Shown: in pieces, positions 1 to 8,222 of the stretch
Numbering within the stretch: position 1 is the first letter of the stretch
How the letters are laid out: every line of letters starts with the position of its first letter
NCBI RefSeq assembly: GCF_030144325.1
Contig: NZ_CP126307.1
Coordinates: forward strand, 3,517,001 to 3,581,000
Length of the DNA stretch: 64,000 nt
Direction of reading: 5' to 3'
From: Bosea vestrisii
GTDB taxonomy: Bacteria > Pseudomonadota > Alphaproteobacteria > Rhizobiales > Beijerinckiaceae
Translations under genes and position numbers: made by a program
Notes under the pieces: model-generated
The model's database searches: none
Seen by the model: only the letters and a program-made list of their open reading frames with translations
What the model was told of the DNA's origin: nothing

Positions 1-153
1 ATGAGCCGGACCGATTACGAGGCGCTCGGCGGCCATATGGATGCGATCCAGCCGCTAGCCTCGCTCAAGGGCGGCAGCCAGCTGCGCCTGCCCCAGCGCC
101 CGGACAATCCCTGGCCGCTGGCGCCCGAGCAGCCGCGCCGCTCGCTCGGCTAG
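1..153 (+). CDS. C-terminal end of an unidentified protein (possibly 6-hydroxynicotinate reductase)
   Basis: An open frame enters from the left edge and stops at 151-153, giving about 50 residues that end in PEQPRRSLG. The fragment has no diagnostic motif. An ATG at position 1 is in frame but is probably internal, since the window cuts the sequence there. Identity is inferred only from context: the locus downstream holds nicotinate hydroxylase and enamidase genes. The missing enzyme between those two steps would be the ferredoxin-dependent 6-hydroxynicotinate reductase. The call as a coding end is fair; the function is a guess. Confidence 0.45.
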   Translation: MSRTDYEALGGHMDAIQPLASLKGGSQLRLPQRPDNPWPLAPEQPRRSLG

Positions 154-202
154 GGCGATGTTGGCCTGTCCCATCCGTTCGACGTTGCCAATAGGGCGCT
201 GG

Positions 203-336
203 AGCCCTCTCCCGCTTTGCGGGGAGGGTTGGGAGGGGGCCTTTCGAGGCCTCGCCCTTTCCCATCGTGAGCAGGTCGATCGTCGCGGGTGGCAAGCCCC
301 CTCTCCATCTCTCCCCGCGAGCGGGAGAGAGAGCCT
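203..336. repeat. Intergenic inverted repeat, CCCTCTCC type
   Basis: Two GC-rich arms face each other: around 205-240 (CCCTCTCCCGCTTTGCGGGG and following G-runs) and around 292-336 (CCCCCTCTCC ... CGCGAGCGGGAGAGAG). Together they could fold into a long imperfect hairpin. A similar element lies at 2459-2594, so this is a dispersed intergenic palindrome rather than a gene. It separates the partial first gene from the UPF0280 gene. Confidence 0.6.
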
Positions 337-371
337 GTTGTGGTTCCGCACCAGAGCGGCAGGGCTTAGCG

Positions 372-1262
372 ATGCGCTTCGAAGCTCCCTCCGCGCGCTT
401 CCTGCCGGATGGCCGGCGTCTGCTCCTGCAGCAGGGGCCGATCGATCTCGTCATCGAAGCCGTCGGAGAGCGGGACGCGGTCAGGGCCGCGCATGAGGCG
501 GCGATCCGCCGCTTCGACGGCCTGCTCGCCGAGCTTTGCGATGAGTTGAAGCTGTTGCGGACGGCGGTAAGCCCGAAAAGCCCGCTGCCGCTTGGGCCGG
601 CCGCTCGACGCATGCACGCTGCCGTGGCGCCTTTTGCCGAGCACAGCTTCATCACCCCGATGGCCGCCGTCGCCGGCTCGGTCGCGCAGGAGATCCTCGG
701 TGTGATGTGCGCGGCCGCGCCGCTCACCCGCGCCTATGTCAACAATGGCGGTGACATCGCCTTGCATCTCGCCTCCGGCGAGCAATTCCGCATCGGCTTG
801 GTGAAGCGCCCCGACCAGCCGGACTTTTTCGCCACCGCGACGATCCGGCTCGAGGACGGCGTCGCTGGCATCGCGACCTCGGGCTATCCCGGCCGCAGCT
901 TCTCGCTGGGGATCGCCGAGGCCGTGACGGTGCTCGCGCCGTCGGCTGCCATGGCCGACGCCGCTGCGACTGTGATCGCCAATGCGATCGACCTGCCCGG
1001 CCATCCCGCGATCGAACGCCGGTCGGCCAGCTCGATCCAGGCCGACAGCGATCTCGGAGAGCGGCTCGTCACCCGTCATGTCGGCCCGCTGGCCGCGGAC
1101 GAGATCGAAACCGCGCTCGCTGCCGGCCTCGCCGAAGCGGAGCGCCTGCGCGCCGCAGGCCTGATCGTCTCGGCCGCCATGCATCTGCAGGGCGTGAGCC
1201 GCACGCTCGCCACCCCTATGATCGTTCAAGAACAAGCCGAGAGGAGACTTGCCCGTGCCTGA
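372..1262 (+). CDS. UPF0280 family protein (ApbE-like fold)
   Basis: A 296-residue protein starting MRFEAPSARFLPDGRRLLL, with the UPF0280 features of an early HGPID-like segment (QGPIDLVIEA), a central AYVNNGGDIALHL and a following GIATSGYPGRSFSLG. Family members share a fold with the flavin transferase ApbE, but their reaction is not established. The ATG at 372 is preferred because an upstream in-frame extension would run through the intergenic repeat. The stop overlaps the next gene by 8 bases, so the two are translationally coupled. Placement in a nicotinate locus suggests a role in maturing a flavoenzyme such as 6-hydroxynicotinate reductase; that is inference. Confidence 0.85.
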   Translation: MRFEAPSARFLPDGRRLLLQQGPIDLVIEAVGERDAVRAAHEAAIRRFDGLLAELCDELKLLRTAVSPKSPLPLGPAARRMHAAVAPFAEHSFITPMAAVAGSVAQEILGVMCAAAPLTRAYVNNGGDIALHLASGEQFRIGLVKRPDQPDFFATATIRLEDGVAGIATSGYPGRSFSLGIAEAVTVLAPSAAMADAAATVIANAIDLPGHPAIERRSASSIQADSDLGERLVTRHVGPLAADEIETALAAGLAEAERLRAAGLIVSAAMHLQGVSRTLATPMIVQEQAERRLARA

Positions 1263-1839
1263 GATCGTCGTGCGAAAATACGCCGTGACCGTGGAAGAGA
1301 TCTTTCACGAGGGCGGCCCGGCCGCTGCGGTGCCGCTGAAGCGCGGCGCGGCGCTGGCCGTGATCGCCAACCCCTATGCCGGCCGCTATGTCGAGGACAT
1401 CCAGGGCTTCATGGACGATCTGAAGCCCTTCGGTTTGGCCATGGCCCAGCGCCTGCTCGCGGCGATGGGCGGCGACGCCAAGGCGATCCAGGGCTACGGC
1501 AAGGGCGCCATCGTCGGCGCCGCCGGCGAGATCGAGCATGGTGCGCTCTGGCATGTGCCGGGCGGCTACGCCATGCGCGAACTGCTGGGCGACGCCAAGG
1601 CGATCGTGCCCTCGACCAAGAAGGTTGGTGGCCCTGGCACGCGGCTCGACATTCCGGTCACCCATGTCAACGCATCCTATGTCCGCAGTCATTTCGACTC
1701 CTTCGAGATCGGCATCACCGACGCGCCCCGGGCCGATGAATTGCTGTTCGCGCTGGTGATGACGACCGGCTCGCGCATCCACGCCCGCGTCGGCGGGCTC
1801 AAGGCGAGCGAGATCAAGGGTGAGGACGGCCTGCGATGA
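1255..1839 (+). CDS. Amino acid synthesis (DUF1185/AA_synth) family protein, copy 1
   Basis: A 194-residue protein of the PF06684 family, recognisable by RGAALAVIANPYAGRYVEDI near residues 25-45, the GYGKGAIVG segment and the C-terminal RVGGL...GEDGLR. The start is GTG at 1255, with AGGAG at 1242-1246 and 8 bases of spacing; a TTG at 1249 is too close to that ribosome-binding site. The gene overlaps the UPF0280 stop and its own stop overlaps the ATG of copy 2. The family's biochemical function is not known to me; its place between UPF0280 and the nicotinate hydroxylase genes suggests a step in N-heterocycle catabolism. Confidence 0.85.
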   Translation: MPEIVVRKYAVTVEEIFHEGGPAAAVPLKRGAALAVIANPYAGRYVEDIQGFMDDLKPFGLAMAQRLLAAMGGDAKAIQGYGKGAIVGAAGEIEHGALWHVPGGYAMRELLGDAKAIVPSTKKVGGPGTRLDIPVTHVNASYVRSHFDSFEIGITDAPRADELLFALVMTTGSRIHARVGGLKASEIKGEDGLR

Positions 1840-2420
1840 AAGCCCGGATTCGCAAGATCGTCACGGTTCTCGACGAGACCCATAGCGAGCTCGGCCGGCC
1901 GGTCTCGCCGCCGATCCGCCGCGCTGCCGCCGTCGCCGTGATAGCCAATCCCTTCGCCGGCACCTATCAGGAAGACCTCTCCGAGTTGATCGATATCGGC
2001 GAAGAGCTCGGTGACCTGCTCGGCCGCCATGCGCTCGCCGCGCTCGGTATCGAAGGCGAGGCGGTCCAGGGCTATGGCAAGGCCGCCGCCGTCGGCGAGG
2101 ACGGCGAGCTGGAGCACGCCGCCGCGATCCTGCATCCCAAGCTCGGTGCCCCCCTGCGAAAGCTCCTGGGCAAGGCGCCGGCGCTGATCCCGTCCTCGAA
2201 GAAGCGCGGCCCGCTCGGTGTCGTGCTCGACGTGCCGCTCGGCCACAAGGCGGCGGCCTATGTCCGCAGCCATTTCGACGGCATGGAGGTCCGGATTTCG
2301 GACGCGCCGCGCGCCGGCGAAATCGTCGTCGCGGTGGCGTTGACCAGCGGCGGGCGGCCGCTGCCGCGCGTCGGTGGGCTGACCCATGCCGAGGCCGAGG
2401 GTGAGGACGGGCTGCGGTAA
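1836..2420 (+). CDS. Amino acid synthesis (DUF1185/AA_synth) family protein, copy 2
   Basis: A 194-residue paralogue of the preceding protein, sharing AVIANPFAGTYQEDL, VQGYGKAA, AYVRSHFDGMEVRISDAPRA and the ending VGGLTHAEAEGEDGLR. It starts in an ATGA overlap with copy 1, so the two are co-translated and probably form one complex or act on related substrates. The tandem pair likely arose by duplication. Function unknown; assignment to nicotinate catabolism rests on position alone. Confidence 0.85.
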   Translation: MKARIRKIVTVLDETHSELGRPVSPPIRRAAAVAVIANPFAGTYQEDLSELIDIGEELGDLLGRHALAALGIEGEAVQGYGKAAAVGEDGELEHAAAILHPKLGAPLRKLLGKAPALIPSSKKRGPLGVVLDVPLGHKAAAYVRSHFDGMEVRISDAPRAGEIVVAVALTSGGRPLPRVGGLTHAEAEGEDGLR

Positions 2421-2458
2421 AAGCCCGATCCGCGTGATAGTAAGACGGAAGCGCGGGG

Positions 2459-2594
2459 AACCCTCTCCCGGAGGGAGAGGGCAGGGTGAGGGGTAGGCCC
2501 GGTGACCAGTTCCGCGAGCGCTCACCGCGCGGTTGGCTTCAGCCCAACGATTCAGCACCTCACCCCTGCCCCTCTCCTTCCAGGAGAGGGGTTT
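2459..2594. repeat. Intergenic inverted repeat, CCCTCTCC type, second copy
   Basis: Arms at 2461-2494 (CCCTCTCCCGGAGGGAGAGG then CAGGGTGAGGGGT) and at 2555-2594 (CACCTCACCCCTGCCCCTC and following) are inverted with respect to each other. The element fills the gap between the convergent DUF1185 copy 2 and nicB, where it could act as a bidirectional transcription stop. It is related to the element at 203-336. Confidence 0.6.
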
Positions 2595-2614
2595 TCTGTT
2601 GCGGCTCCCGCGTT

Positions 2615-5600
2615 CTACTTCCGGGCTCGCGCCACCGCCGCTTCGATCCCCTCCCAGCCCCGCTTCCCGGGCGCGAAGCGCCCGCGCAGATAGGCCGCCA
2701 GCTCCACCAGCTGCCGGTCGTCGAGCGCGCCGGCGAAGGACGGCATCGAGCCGATGCCGTGCTGGCCGCCTTCGAGCAGCATGTTGACGAGATTGGCCGG
2801 CGTCGCCGCATGCAGCTTCGACGACAGGCCGAGCGCCGGTCCGGCATTGAGCAATGGCGCGGCGCGGCCTGTCTCGTGGCAGGCGGCGCAAGCCCCTTCA
2901 TAGAGACGCGCGGCAGGCGAGGTTGCGGGATTGGCAGCCCGCGCCGTCTGCTGCCCGACCCGCGCCGCCAGCGCCTCGGCTTCAGCTGCGGGTAGAGGTT
3001 CGTTCAAGGAGGCGAGATAGCTCGCCATCGCCCGGATATCGGCATCGGGCAATTCCCTGAGCTCGGCGATGACAGGCGCCATCGGCCCCGCCGCCGCGCC
3101 ATGATGCTGCGAGGTGCCGGTCTTCAGATAGGCGTAGAGCTCGGCCCCGCTCCAGGGGATCGGCCCGGCCGAGAGCTTCGTCAGCGCCGGCGCTTCCCAG
3201 CCCTCGGCTTGGCCGCCAGCGAGATAGGCGCTGCCGCCCTTCTCCGCGCCGAGCGCATTGCGCGGCGTGTGGCAGGCGCCGCAATGGCCGAGCCCGTCGA
3301 CGAGATAGCGCCCGCGATTCCATGCGACAGAGCGGGCCGGATCGGGCGTCAGCTCGCCTTGCCGGTTGAACAGCAGGTTCCAGCCGGCCATCAGCGGGCG
3401 CAGATTGAAGGGGAAGGTGAGCCGGCTCGTCTCATTCTCCTGCCGCACCGCCGGCTGCGACATCAGGAAGGCGTAGAGCGCCTGCAGATCGGCCTCGCTC
3501 GTCTTGGCGAAACTCGGATAGGGGAAGGCCGGGTAGAGCTGACGGCCGTCGCGATGCAGGCCGGCGCGCATCGCCCGCTCGAAGGCGGCATAGGACCAGT
3601 TGCCGATGCCGGTCTCCGGATCGGGCGTGATGTTGGTGGTCAGCACCGTGCCGAAGGGGGTCGGCAGGGCAAGCCCGCCAGCATAGGGCACGCCATCCTT
3701 CGTCGTATGGCAGACCGCGCAGGCGCCGAGCGCCGCGAGCTGGCGGCCGCGCTCGATCGTCGCCGCCGACCAGGTCGACGGGTCCGGCCGGGCGATCGGC
3801 GCGATCGAAGGTGCGAAGGCCAGCGACACCGCGGCGAAGGTCGCGGCGCCCGCCACGGCGGCGCCGAGCTTGCTCCACCAGGGCAGGCGTTTTGCCGGCT
3901 CGCGCGGCGGGGCTTTAAGCAGCTTCGTGCCGTTGAGGCCGGCGAGCACCCGCTCCGGCGTCAGCGGCAATTCGCGGAAGCGTACCCCGGTCGCGTCGAA
4001 GACGGCATTGACGATCGCCGCTGCGCTCGGGACGGAGGCCGACTCGCCCGCGCCCATCGGCGGCAGATGCTGCCTGTCCATCAACATGACGTCGATCGTC
4101 GGCAATTCCGGAAAGGTCAGCACCGGATAGGAGCCCCAGTCGCGGCTGGCGACGGCGGTCGTTTGCGAGAAGCTCACCTCCTCGCGCAGCACGCGGCTGG
4201 TCGATTGCAGGACATTGCCGTGGATCTGGTGCGTCACCCCGGCGGGATTGACCATCATGCCGGTATCCTGGCCGACGGTGACGCGATTGACGGTGACTTC
4301 GCCCGTCATGCGGTTGACCGCGACATCGGCGACCCAGGCGGCCCAGGCGGCGCCGACGCCCGGCCAGCTGCCATGGACATAGCGGGCTTGGGCGAAGCCG
4401 CGCCCGCGCAGCACCTCACCATCGGCCTGCATGCGCGGGCCGACATGCGGCTGCCAGTTGGCGCGCTCGGCGGTCGCCCGCGTCAGTTCGGCGGCGCGTT
4501 CGTCATTGATGTGGCGCAGGCGGAACTCGACAGGGTCGACGCCGGCCTCATGCGCGAGCTCGTCGATATAGCTTTCATGGGCGAAGACGTTCGGCATCGC
4601 CGAGACGCCGCGCAGCCAGGACGCCCGCACGATCGGCGGCATGTCATAGGCCGTCAGCCGCATGTTCTCGTAATTATACGAGGGCATCGCAGTGCGATCA
4701 CCCATCCGTAGCGTTGCCGGCTGGTTCGGGATGCGCCCGGTCAGCAGCAGCGCCAGGGTCGGGGCGGCATTGGACGGGTACCAGGTGTGGAAGTCGTAGG
4801 CCTTGAGCGAGCCGCCCGGCCCGAGCCCGCCCTTGATGTCGATCAGCTGGGCCGCGCCCTTCGGCTCCCAGAGATGCTCCTGCTCGCGGGTGAGCTGGAC
4901 CCGCACCGGCGCACCGACCGCGCGTGACAACAGCACCGCGTCGGCGACGACGTCGTCGGCGCAGTTGCGGCCATAGCAGCCGGCGGCCTCGAAGCGGATG
5001 ACCTCGATCCGCTCCTTCGGCAGGCCGGTGAGCACGGCAAGGTCGTCCTGCAGCGGATAGGGGTTCTGGCTGCCGGTCCAGACGGTGATCCCGTCCGCGC
5101 GCACATCGGCGACGGCGCAGGACGGGCCGATCGAGCCGTGCATGTGGTAGGGCCAGACGTAAGATCGGTCGAGCCGGGTCTCGAGGCCCTCCAGCGCCGC
5201 CTCGACATCGCCCTCCTCGGCCAAAAGGCGCGGCGTCGAAGGATGGGTGCGCAGCGCCTGGCCGAGATCGGAGAGGTCGGGCGGCGTGAACGCGCGCCAT
5301 TGCGTGGTGAGCTTCAGCGCCGCTTCCGCCGCCTGCTCCTCGCGCTCGGCGACGATGCCGATGAAGTCGCCCTCGACCACCACGGCACGGATGCCGGGCA
5401 CGTCGGCGATAGAGTCGCGATCGACCGAAATCAGGCTCCGGCCAACGAAATCGCCGGCATCCATGCCAGCATAGGGTGGGCGCACCACCCGGCCATGCAG
5501 CATGCCGGCGACGCGGACATCGTGGACGTAGGCGAAGCTGCCGGTGACCTTGGCCGGGATGTCGACGCGCGCGACCGAGCGGCCGACGAGCTTGTGCTGG

Positions 5601-6130
5601 TCGACCTGCTTGAAGTCAGCACTCTCGGCCAGCGGCAGCAGGATGCGCTCATTGGCGAGCAGCGTGTCGAGGGTGATGGCGAGGACCGTCTCGCCCTTGC
5701 GCGAGATCACGCCCTCGCTCAGCGCGATCTCGTCCTCGCCGCAGCTCAGCGCGGCAGCTGCGAGCGTGATCAATCTGGCCCGGATCTGGGTCGCCGCGAT
5801 CCGGATCGCCAGCGAGGTAACCTGGATCGTCTCGCTGGCGATGGTCGGGCCCTGATCGGGCGTCTCGGTGGTGTCGCCGAGCACCATCTCGACTGCCGCA
5901 AGCGGGAAATCGAGCTCCTCCGCCACCATCTGGGCCAGCGCCGTGCGGATGCCGGTACCGAGGTCGACATGGCCGTTGAATGCGAGGACGCGCCCCTCCG
6001 CCGTCAGGCAGACATGCAGGTCGAGCCCATCCTCCGGCGCGGCGTCCGCGGCTGCGCCCTTGCGCGGCGCCACAACGCCGATCACGCCGGCGCGCTTCAA
6101 CAGCGCCTTGCGGGAGAGGGGCTCGCTCAT
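2615..6130 (-). CDS. nicB: Nicotinate hydroxylase large subunit: molybdopterin domain fused to triheme cytochrome c
   Basis: An 1171-residue xanthine-dehydrogenase-family protein. Residues 1 to about 745 form the molybdopterin-binding part (GHVDLGTGIRTALAQ near the start, then GCYGRNCADD and PPMGAGESASVPS). A hydrophobic segment near residues 750-770 (VAGAATFAAVSLAFA) follows, then three c-type heme sites: CAVCH near 803, CGACH near 949 and CAACH near 1079. This matches the architecture and length of NicB, which passes electrons from nicotinate C6-hydroxylation to the respiratory chain. The membrane segment suggests a cytoplasmic molybdenum domain and periplasmic hemes. The start at 6130 lies in an ATGA overlap with nicA; a longer in-frame extension upstream is only the shadow of nicA. 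Related isoquinoline or aldehyde oxidoreductases share this layout, but the neighbouring enamidase favours nicotinate. Confidence 0.85.
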   Translation of the reverse strand: MSEPLSRKALLKRAGVIGVVAPRKGAAADAAPEDGLDLHVCLTAEGRVLAFNGHVDLGTGIRTALAQMVAEELDFPLAAVEMVLGDTTETPDQGPTIASETIQVTSLAIRIAATQIRARLITLAAAALSCGEDEIALSEGVISRKGETVLAITLDTLLANERILLPLAESADFKQVDQHKLVGRSVARVDIPAKVTGSFAYVHDVRVAGMLHGRVVRPPYAGMDAGDFVGRSLISVDRDSIADVPGIRAVVVEGDFIGIVAEREEQAAEAALKLTTQWRAFTPPDLSDLGQALRTHPSTPRLLAEEGDVEAALEGLETRLDRSYVWPYHMHGSIGPSCAVADVRADGITVWTGSQNPYPLQDDLAVLTGLPKERIEVIRFEAAGCYGRNCADDVVADAVLLSRAVGAPVRVQLTREQEHLWEPKGAAQLIDIKGGLGPGGSLKAYDFHTWYPSNAAPTLALLLTGRIPNQPATLRMGDRTAMPSYNYENMRLTAYDMPPIVRASWLRGVSAMPNVFAHESYIDELAHEAGVDPVEFRLRHINDERAAELTRATAERANWQPHVGPRMQADGEVLRGRGFAQARYVHGSWPGVGAAWAAWVADVAVNRMTGEVTVNRVTVGQDTGMMVNPAGVTHQIHGNVLQSTSRVLREEVSFSQTTAVASRDWGSYPVLTFPELPTIDVMLMDRQHLPPMGAGESASVPSAAAIVNAVFDATGVRFRELPLTPERVLAGLNGTKLLKAPPREPAKRLPWWSKLGAAVAGAATFAAVSLAFAPSIAPIARPDPSTWSAATIERGRQLAALGACAVCHTTKDGVPYAGGLALPTPFGTVLTTNITPDPETGIGNWSYAAFERAMRAGLHRDGRQLYPAFPYPSFAKTSEADLQALYAFLMSQPAVRQENETSRLTFPFNLRPLMAGWNLLFNRQGELTPDPARSVAWNRGRYLVDGLGHCGACHTPRNALGAEKGGSAYLAGGQAEGWEAPALTKLSAGPIPWSGAELYAYLKTGTSQHHGAAAGPMAPVIAELRELPDADIRAMASYLASLNEPLPAAEAEALAARVGQQTARAANPATSPAARLYEGACAACHETGRAAPLLNAGPALGLSSKLHAATPANLVNMLLEGGQHGIGSMPSFAGALDDRQLVELAAYLRGRFAPGKRGWEGIEAAVARARK

Positions 6131-6618
6131 GGCGCCGCTGCGTCCTGCCGACCGCGTTCGGCGGCGAGCATCACCGCCCTGACGATCTCGACATGGGTGC
6201 CGCAGCGGCAGAGATTGTGGCGCAGCGCCTCGCGCACCTCCGCTTCGCTCGGGTTCGGCTGGGCATCGAGGAAAGCCTTCGCCGTCATCACCATGCCGGC
6301 GATGCAGTAGCCGCACTGCGCCGCCTGCGCATCGATGAAGGCCTGCTGGATTAGGTGCGGCGCTTCCACGCTGCCTAGCCCTTCGAGCGTGACGATCTGG
6401 CGCTCCACCGCCAGCCTGACCGGCAGGGCGCAGGCGCGCGCCGCCTGGCCGTCGATCAGCACCGTGCAGGCGCCGCATTCGCCAAGGCCGCAGCCGAATT
6501 TCGGACTGTTGAGCGCGAGGTCATTGCGCAGGAAGAACAGCAGCGGCGTCTGGGCTTCGCCCTCGACCTCATGGCTCGCGCCGTTGACGCGAAGCGTGAA
6601 GCGCCGCGTCGCCCTCAT
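6127..6618 (-). CDS. nicA: Nicotinate hydroxylase small subunit, (2Fe-2S)-binding
   Basis: A 163-residue protein with both 2Fe-2S clusters of the xanthine dehydrogenase small subunit: the plant-ferredoxin type CGLGECGACTVLIDG in the first half, and the helical-domain CGYCIAGM plus CRCGTH in the second. NicA is about this length. The start MRATRRFTLRVNG at 6618 is preferred; further upstream the frame would run across the operator palindrome. Its stop overlaps the nicB start by 4 bases. Electrons pass from the molybdenum centre through these clusters to the hemes of the partner. Confidence 0.88.
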   Translation of the reverse strand: MRATRRFTLRVNGASHEVEGEAQTPLLFFLRNDLALNSPKFGCGLGECGACTVLIDGQAARACALPVRLAVERQIVTLEGLGSVEAPHLIQQAFIDAQAAQCGYCIAGMVMTAKAFLDAQPNPSEAEVREALRHNLCRCGTHVEIVRAVMLAAERGRQDAAAP

Positions 6619-6677
6619 GGCTCGCCCGAGCGGGGCGAGGCGCGCCTGTTCATCCTGATCGTCACGGCCACCAAGAT

Positions 6678-6693
6678 CATTCGTATACGAATG
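6678..6693. promoter_or_regulatory. Putative GntR-type operator upstream of nicAB
   Basis: A perfect 16-bp palindrome, CATTCGTATACGAATG, lies 60-75 bases upstream of the nicA start. It fits the general GntR-family pattern (GT...AC inside an inverted repeat). A 13/16 match occurs at 8160-8175 between the enamidase and ferredoxin genes. No regulator gene for it is visible in the window, so the regulator is probably to the left. Confidence 0.7.
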
Positions 6694-6750
6694 AGAATAA
6701 TGACAAATCGAACTGCCCCGCAAGCGGGATCTTGGTGGGGAGGCCCACTC

Positions 6751-6858
6751 CGTCATGCTCGGGCTTGACCCGAGCATCTCAGGCCGGAGGAGGCTCCGAT
6801 CGGCGCCTTCTTGTCCTGGGATTCCCGGGTCTGCGCTTGGCTTTGCCCGAGAATGACG
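6751..6858. repeat. 108-bp dispersed palindromic element, copy 1
   Basis: The element begins CGTCATGCTCGGGCTTGACC, continues with CGAGCATCTCAGGCCGGAG and ends with CGAGAATGACG. The outer ends are inverted (CGTCAT... / ...ATGACG), and the first 28 bases form a hairpin by themselves. Copies of exactly the same length occur at 25667-25774 and, in the opposite orientation, at 54879-54986. Here it lies between nicA and the 3' end of the enamidase gene. Confidence 0.8.
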
Positions 6859-6874
6859 CTGAAGCCAGTCGCGC

Positions 6875-8071
6875 TCAGTGCGCCACCGACGGGATCTTCT
6901 CCGCCGGCGGGGTGTTGCGGCTGATGCCGCTGCGGACGATGCCGTCGATCACGATCATGCCGATGCCGGGCAGGTCGCCGAGCTGGATCGAGTCGAGGAA
7001 GTTCTTTCCCGCCGAGTGCTGGGCCTTGTCCATGAAGACGAAATCGGCGCTGCGGCCGACCTCGATCAGCCCGCAATCGAGGCTGCGCATGCGGGCGGTG
7101 TTGCCGGTGGCGAAGCAGAAGGCGATTTCGGCCGGAACGTCGCCGAGCGAGGACAGCATCGAGACCATCCTGACGATGCCGAGCGGCTGCACGCCCGAGC
7201 CCGCCGGCCCGTCGGTGCCGAGGATGACGCGCTGCAATTCGTCCATCTCGCGGGCGACACGCAGGGTGTAGAGCGCGGCGCGCTCATTGCCGTTATGCAC
7301 CAGTTCGAGGCCACGCTTGCAGCCCTCGCAGATGCAGCGGATTTCCTTGTCCGGCAAAGCGGTGTGGCCACCATTGATGTGCCCGACCACGTCGGTGTCC
7401 GCCTCCAGCACGACATCGGCGCCGATCAACCCCGAGCCGGGAATCGACGGACCGCCGGTATGGATGGTCGACTGGATCCCGTATTTGCGGGCCCAGGCCA
7501 CCATCTCCCTGGCCCGCGCCCCGTCCTTGACGCCGCCGAGCCCGACCTCGCCGAGCAGCCTCACGCCGGCATCGGCCAGATCCTTGAAGTCCTGCTCGAC
7601 CATGCCGGGCTCGATCACCGGCGCGCCGGCATGAACCTTGACGCCGCCGGGGCGGAAGGCGGTGAAGGCGCGCTGCGCGTAGATCGCCATGGCTTTCAGG
7701 CCGACGATGTCCTTTGGCCGGCCGGGCGTATGCACCTCGCCCGCCGAGATCATGGTGGTGACGCCGCCATGCATGGTCGAGTCGATCCAGCCGAACTGGT
7801 TCTGGCGCGGCGTCCAGTCGCCCGCGACCGGATGGACATGGCTGTCGATCAGCCCGGGCGAGAGCACGGTGCCGTTGGCATCGATCACGGTATCGGCCTG
7901 GTCGGTGTCGAGATCCTTGAAACGGCCGACCGCGGCGATCCGGCCGCCGATGGCAATGAGCGTGTCGGCTTCGAGGATCGGGCGCTCGATATCGCCGGAG
8001 AGCATCAGGCCGATATTCTTCACCACCAGCTTGTGGGTGCTGCTGACCGTGGTCGCCTGCTGTTCAGCCAT
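6875..8071 (-). CDS. ena: Enamidase (6-oxo-1,4,5,6-tetrahydronicotinate amidohydrolase)
   Basis: A 398-residue amidohydrolase-superfamily protein. Metal-ligand motifs are visible: GLIDSHVHPV (HxH near residue 80), HTGG and GHINGG in the middle, and ILGTDGP towards the end. The overall sequence fits enamidase of Eubacterium barkeri, which opens the reduced pyridine ring to 2-formylglutarate. Together with NicAB this marks the reductive nicotinate pathway, also reported in Azorhizobium. The gene is divergent from fdxA, and a palindromic operator lies about 90-105 bases before its start. The substrate assignment is from family and context. Confidence 0.85.
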   Translation of the reverse strand: MAEQQATTVSSTHKLVVKNIGLMLSGDIERPILEADTLIAIGGRIAAVGRFKDLDTDQADTVIDANGTVLSPGLIDSHVHPVAGDWTPRQNQFGWIDSTMHGGVTTMISAGEVHTPGRPKDIVGLKAMAIYAQRAFTAFRPGGVKVHAGAPVIEPGMVEQDFKDLADAGVRLLGEVGLGGVKDGARAREMVAWARKYGIQSTIHTGGPSIPGSGLIGADVVLEADTDVVGHINGGHTALPDKEIRCICEGCKRGLELVHNGNERAALYTLRVAREMDELQRVILGTDGPAGSGVQPLGIVRMVSMLSSLGDVPAEIAFCFATGNTARMRSLDCGLIEVGRSADFVFMDKAQHSAGKNFLDSIQLGDLPGIGMIVIDGIVRSGISRNTPPAEKIPSVAH

Positions 8072-8159
8072 CGTATCCGCCCTGTCGTCATTGTTCGAAA
8101 TCTGCCGCCATCCTCATCGCCGCAAGCCTGATTGACAAGCGCGGCGGGATGCGAGATAT

Positions 8160-8175
8160 TGTTTGTATACGAATG
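8160..8175. promoter_or_regulatory. Second GntR-type operator, between enamidase and fdxA
   Basis: The sequence TGTTTGTATACGAATG matches the nicA palindrome at 13 of 16 positions, with the core GTATACGAATG identical. It sits 48-63 bases before the fdxA ATG and about 90 bases before the divergent enamidase start, so one site could control both. This ties the ferredoxin gene to the nicotinate locus. Confidence 0.68.
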
Positions 8176-8222
8176 AATTTCTGCCCCGTCCGAACCCGGC
8201 TGTCAAGCAGCAAGGATCGCGC

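Noticed and set aside
6131..6478. An N-terminal extension of nicB upstream of 6130
   Set aside because: The extra residues are the alternative frame of nicA, which has both intact iron-sulfur motifs.
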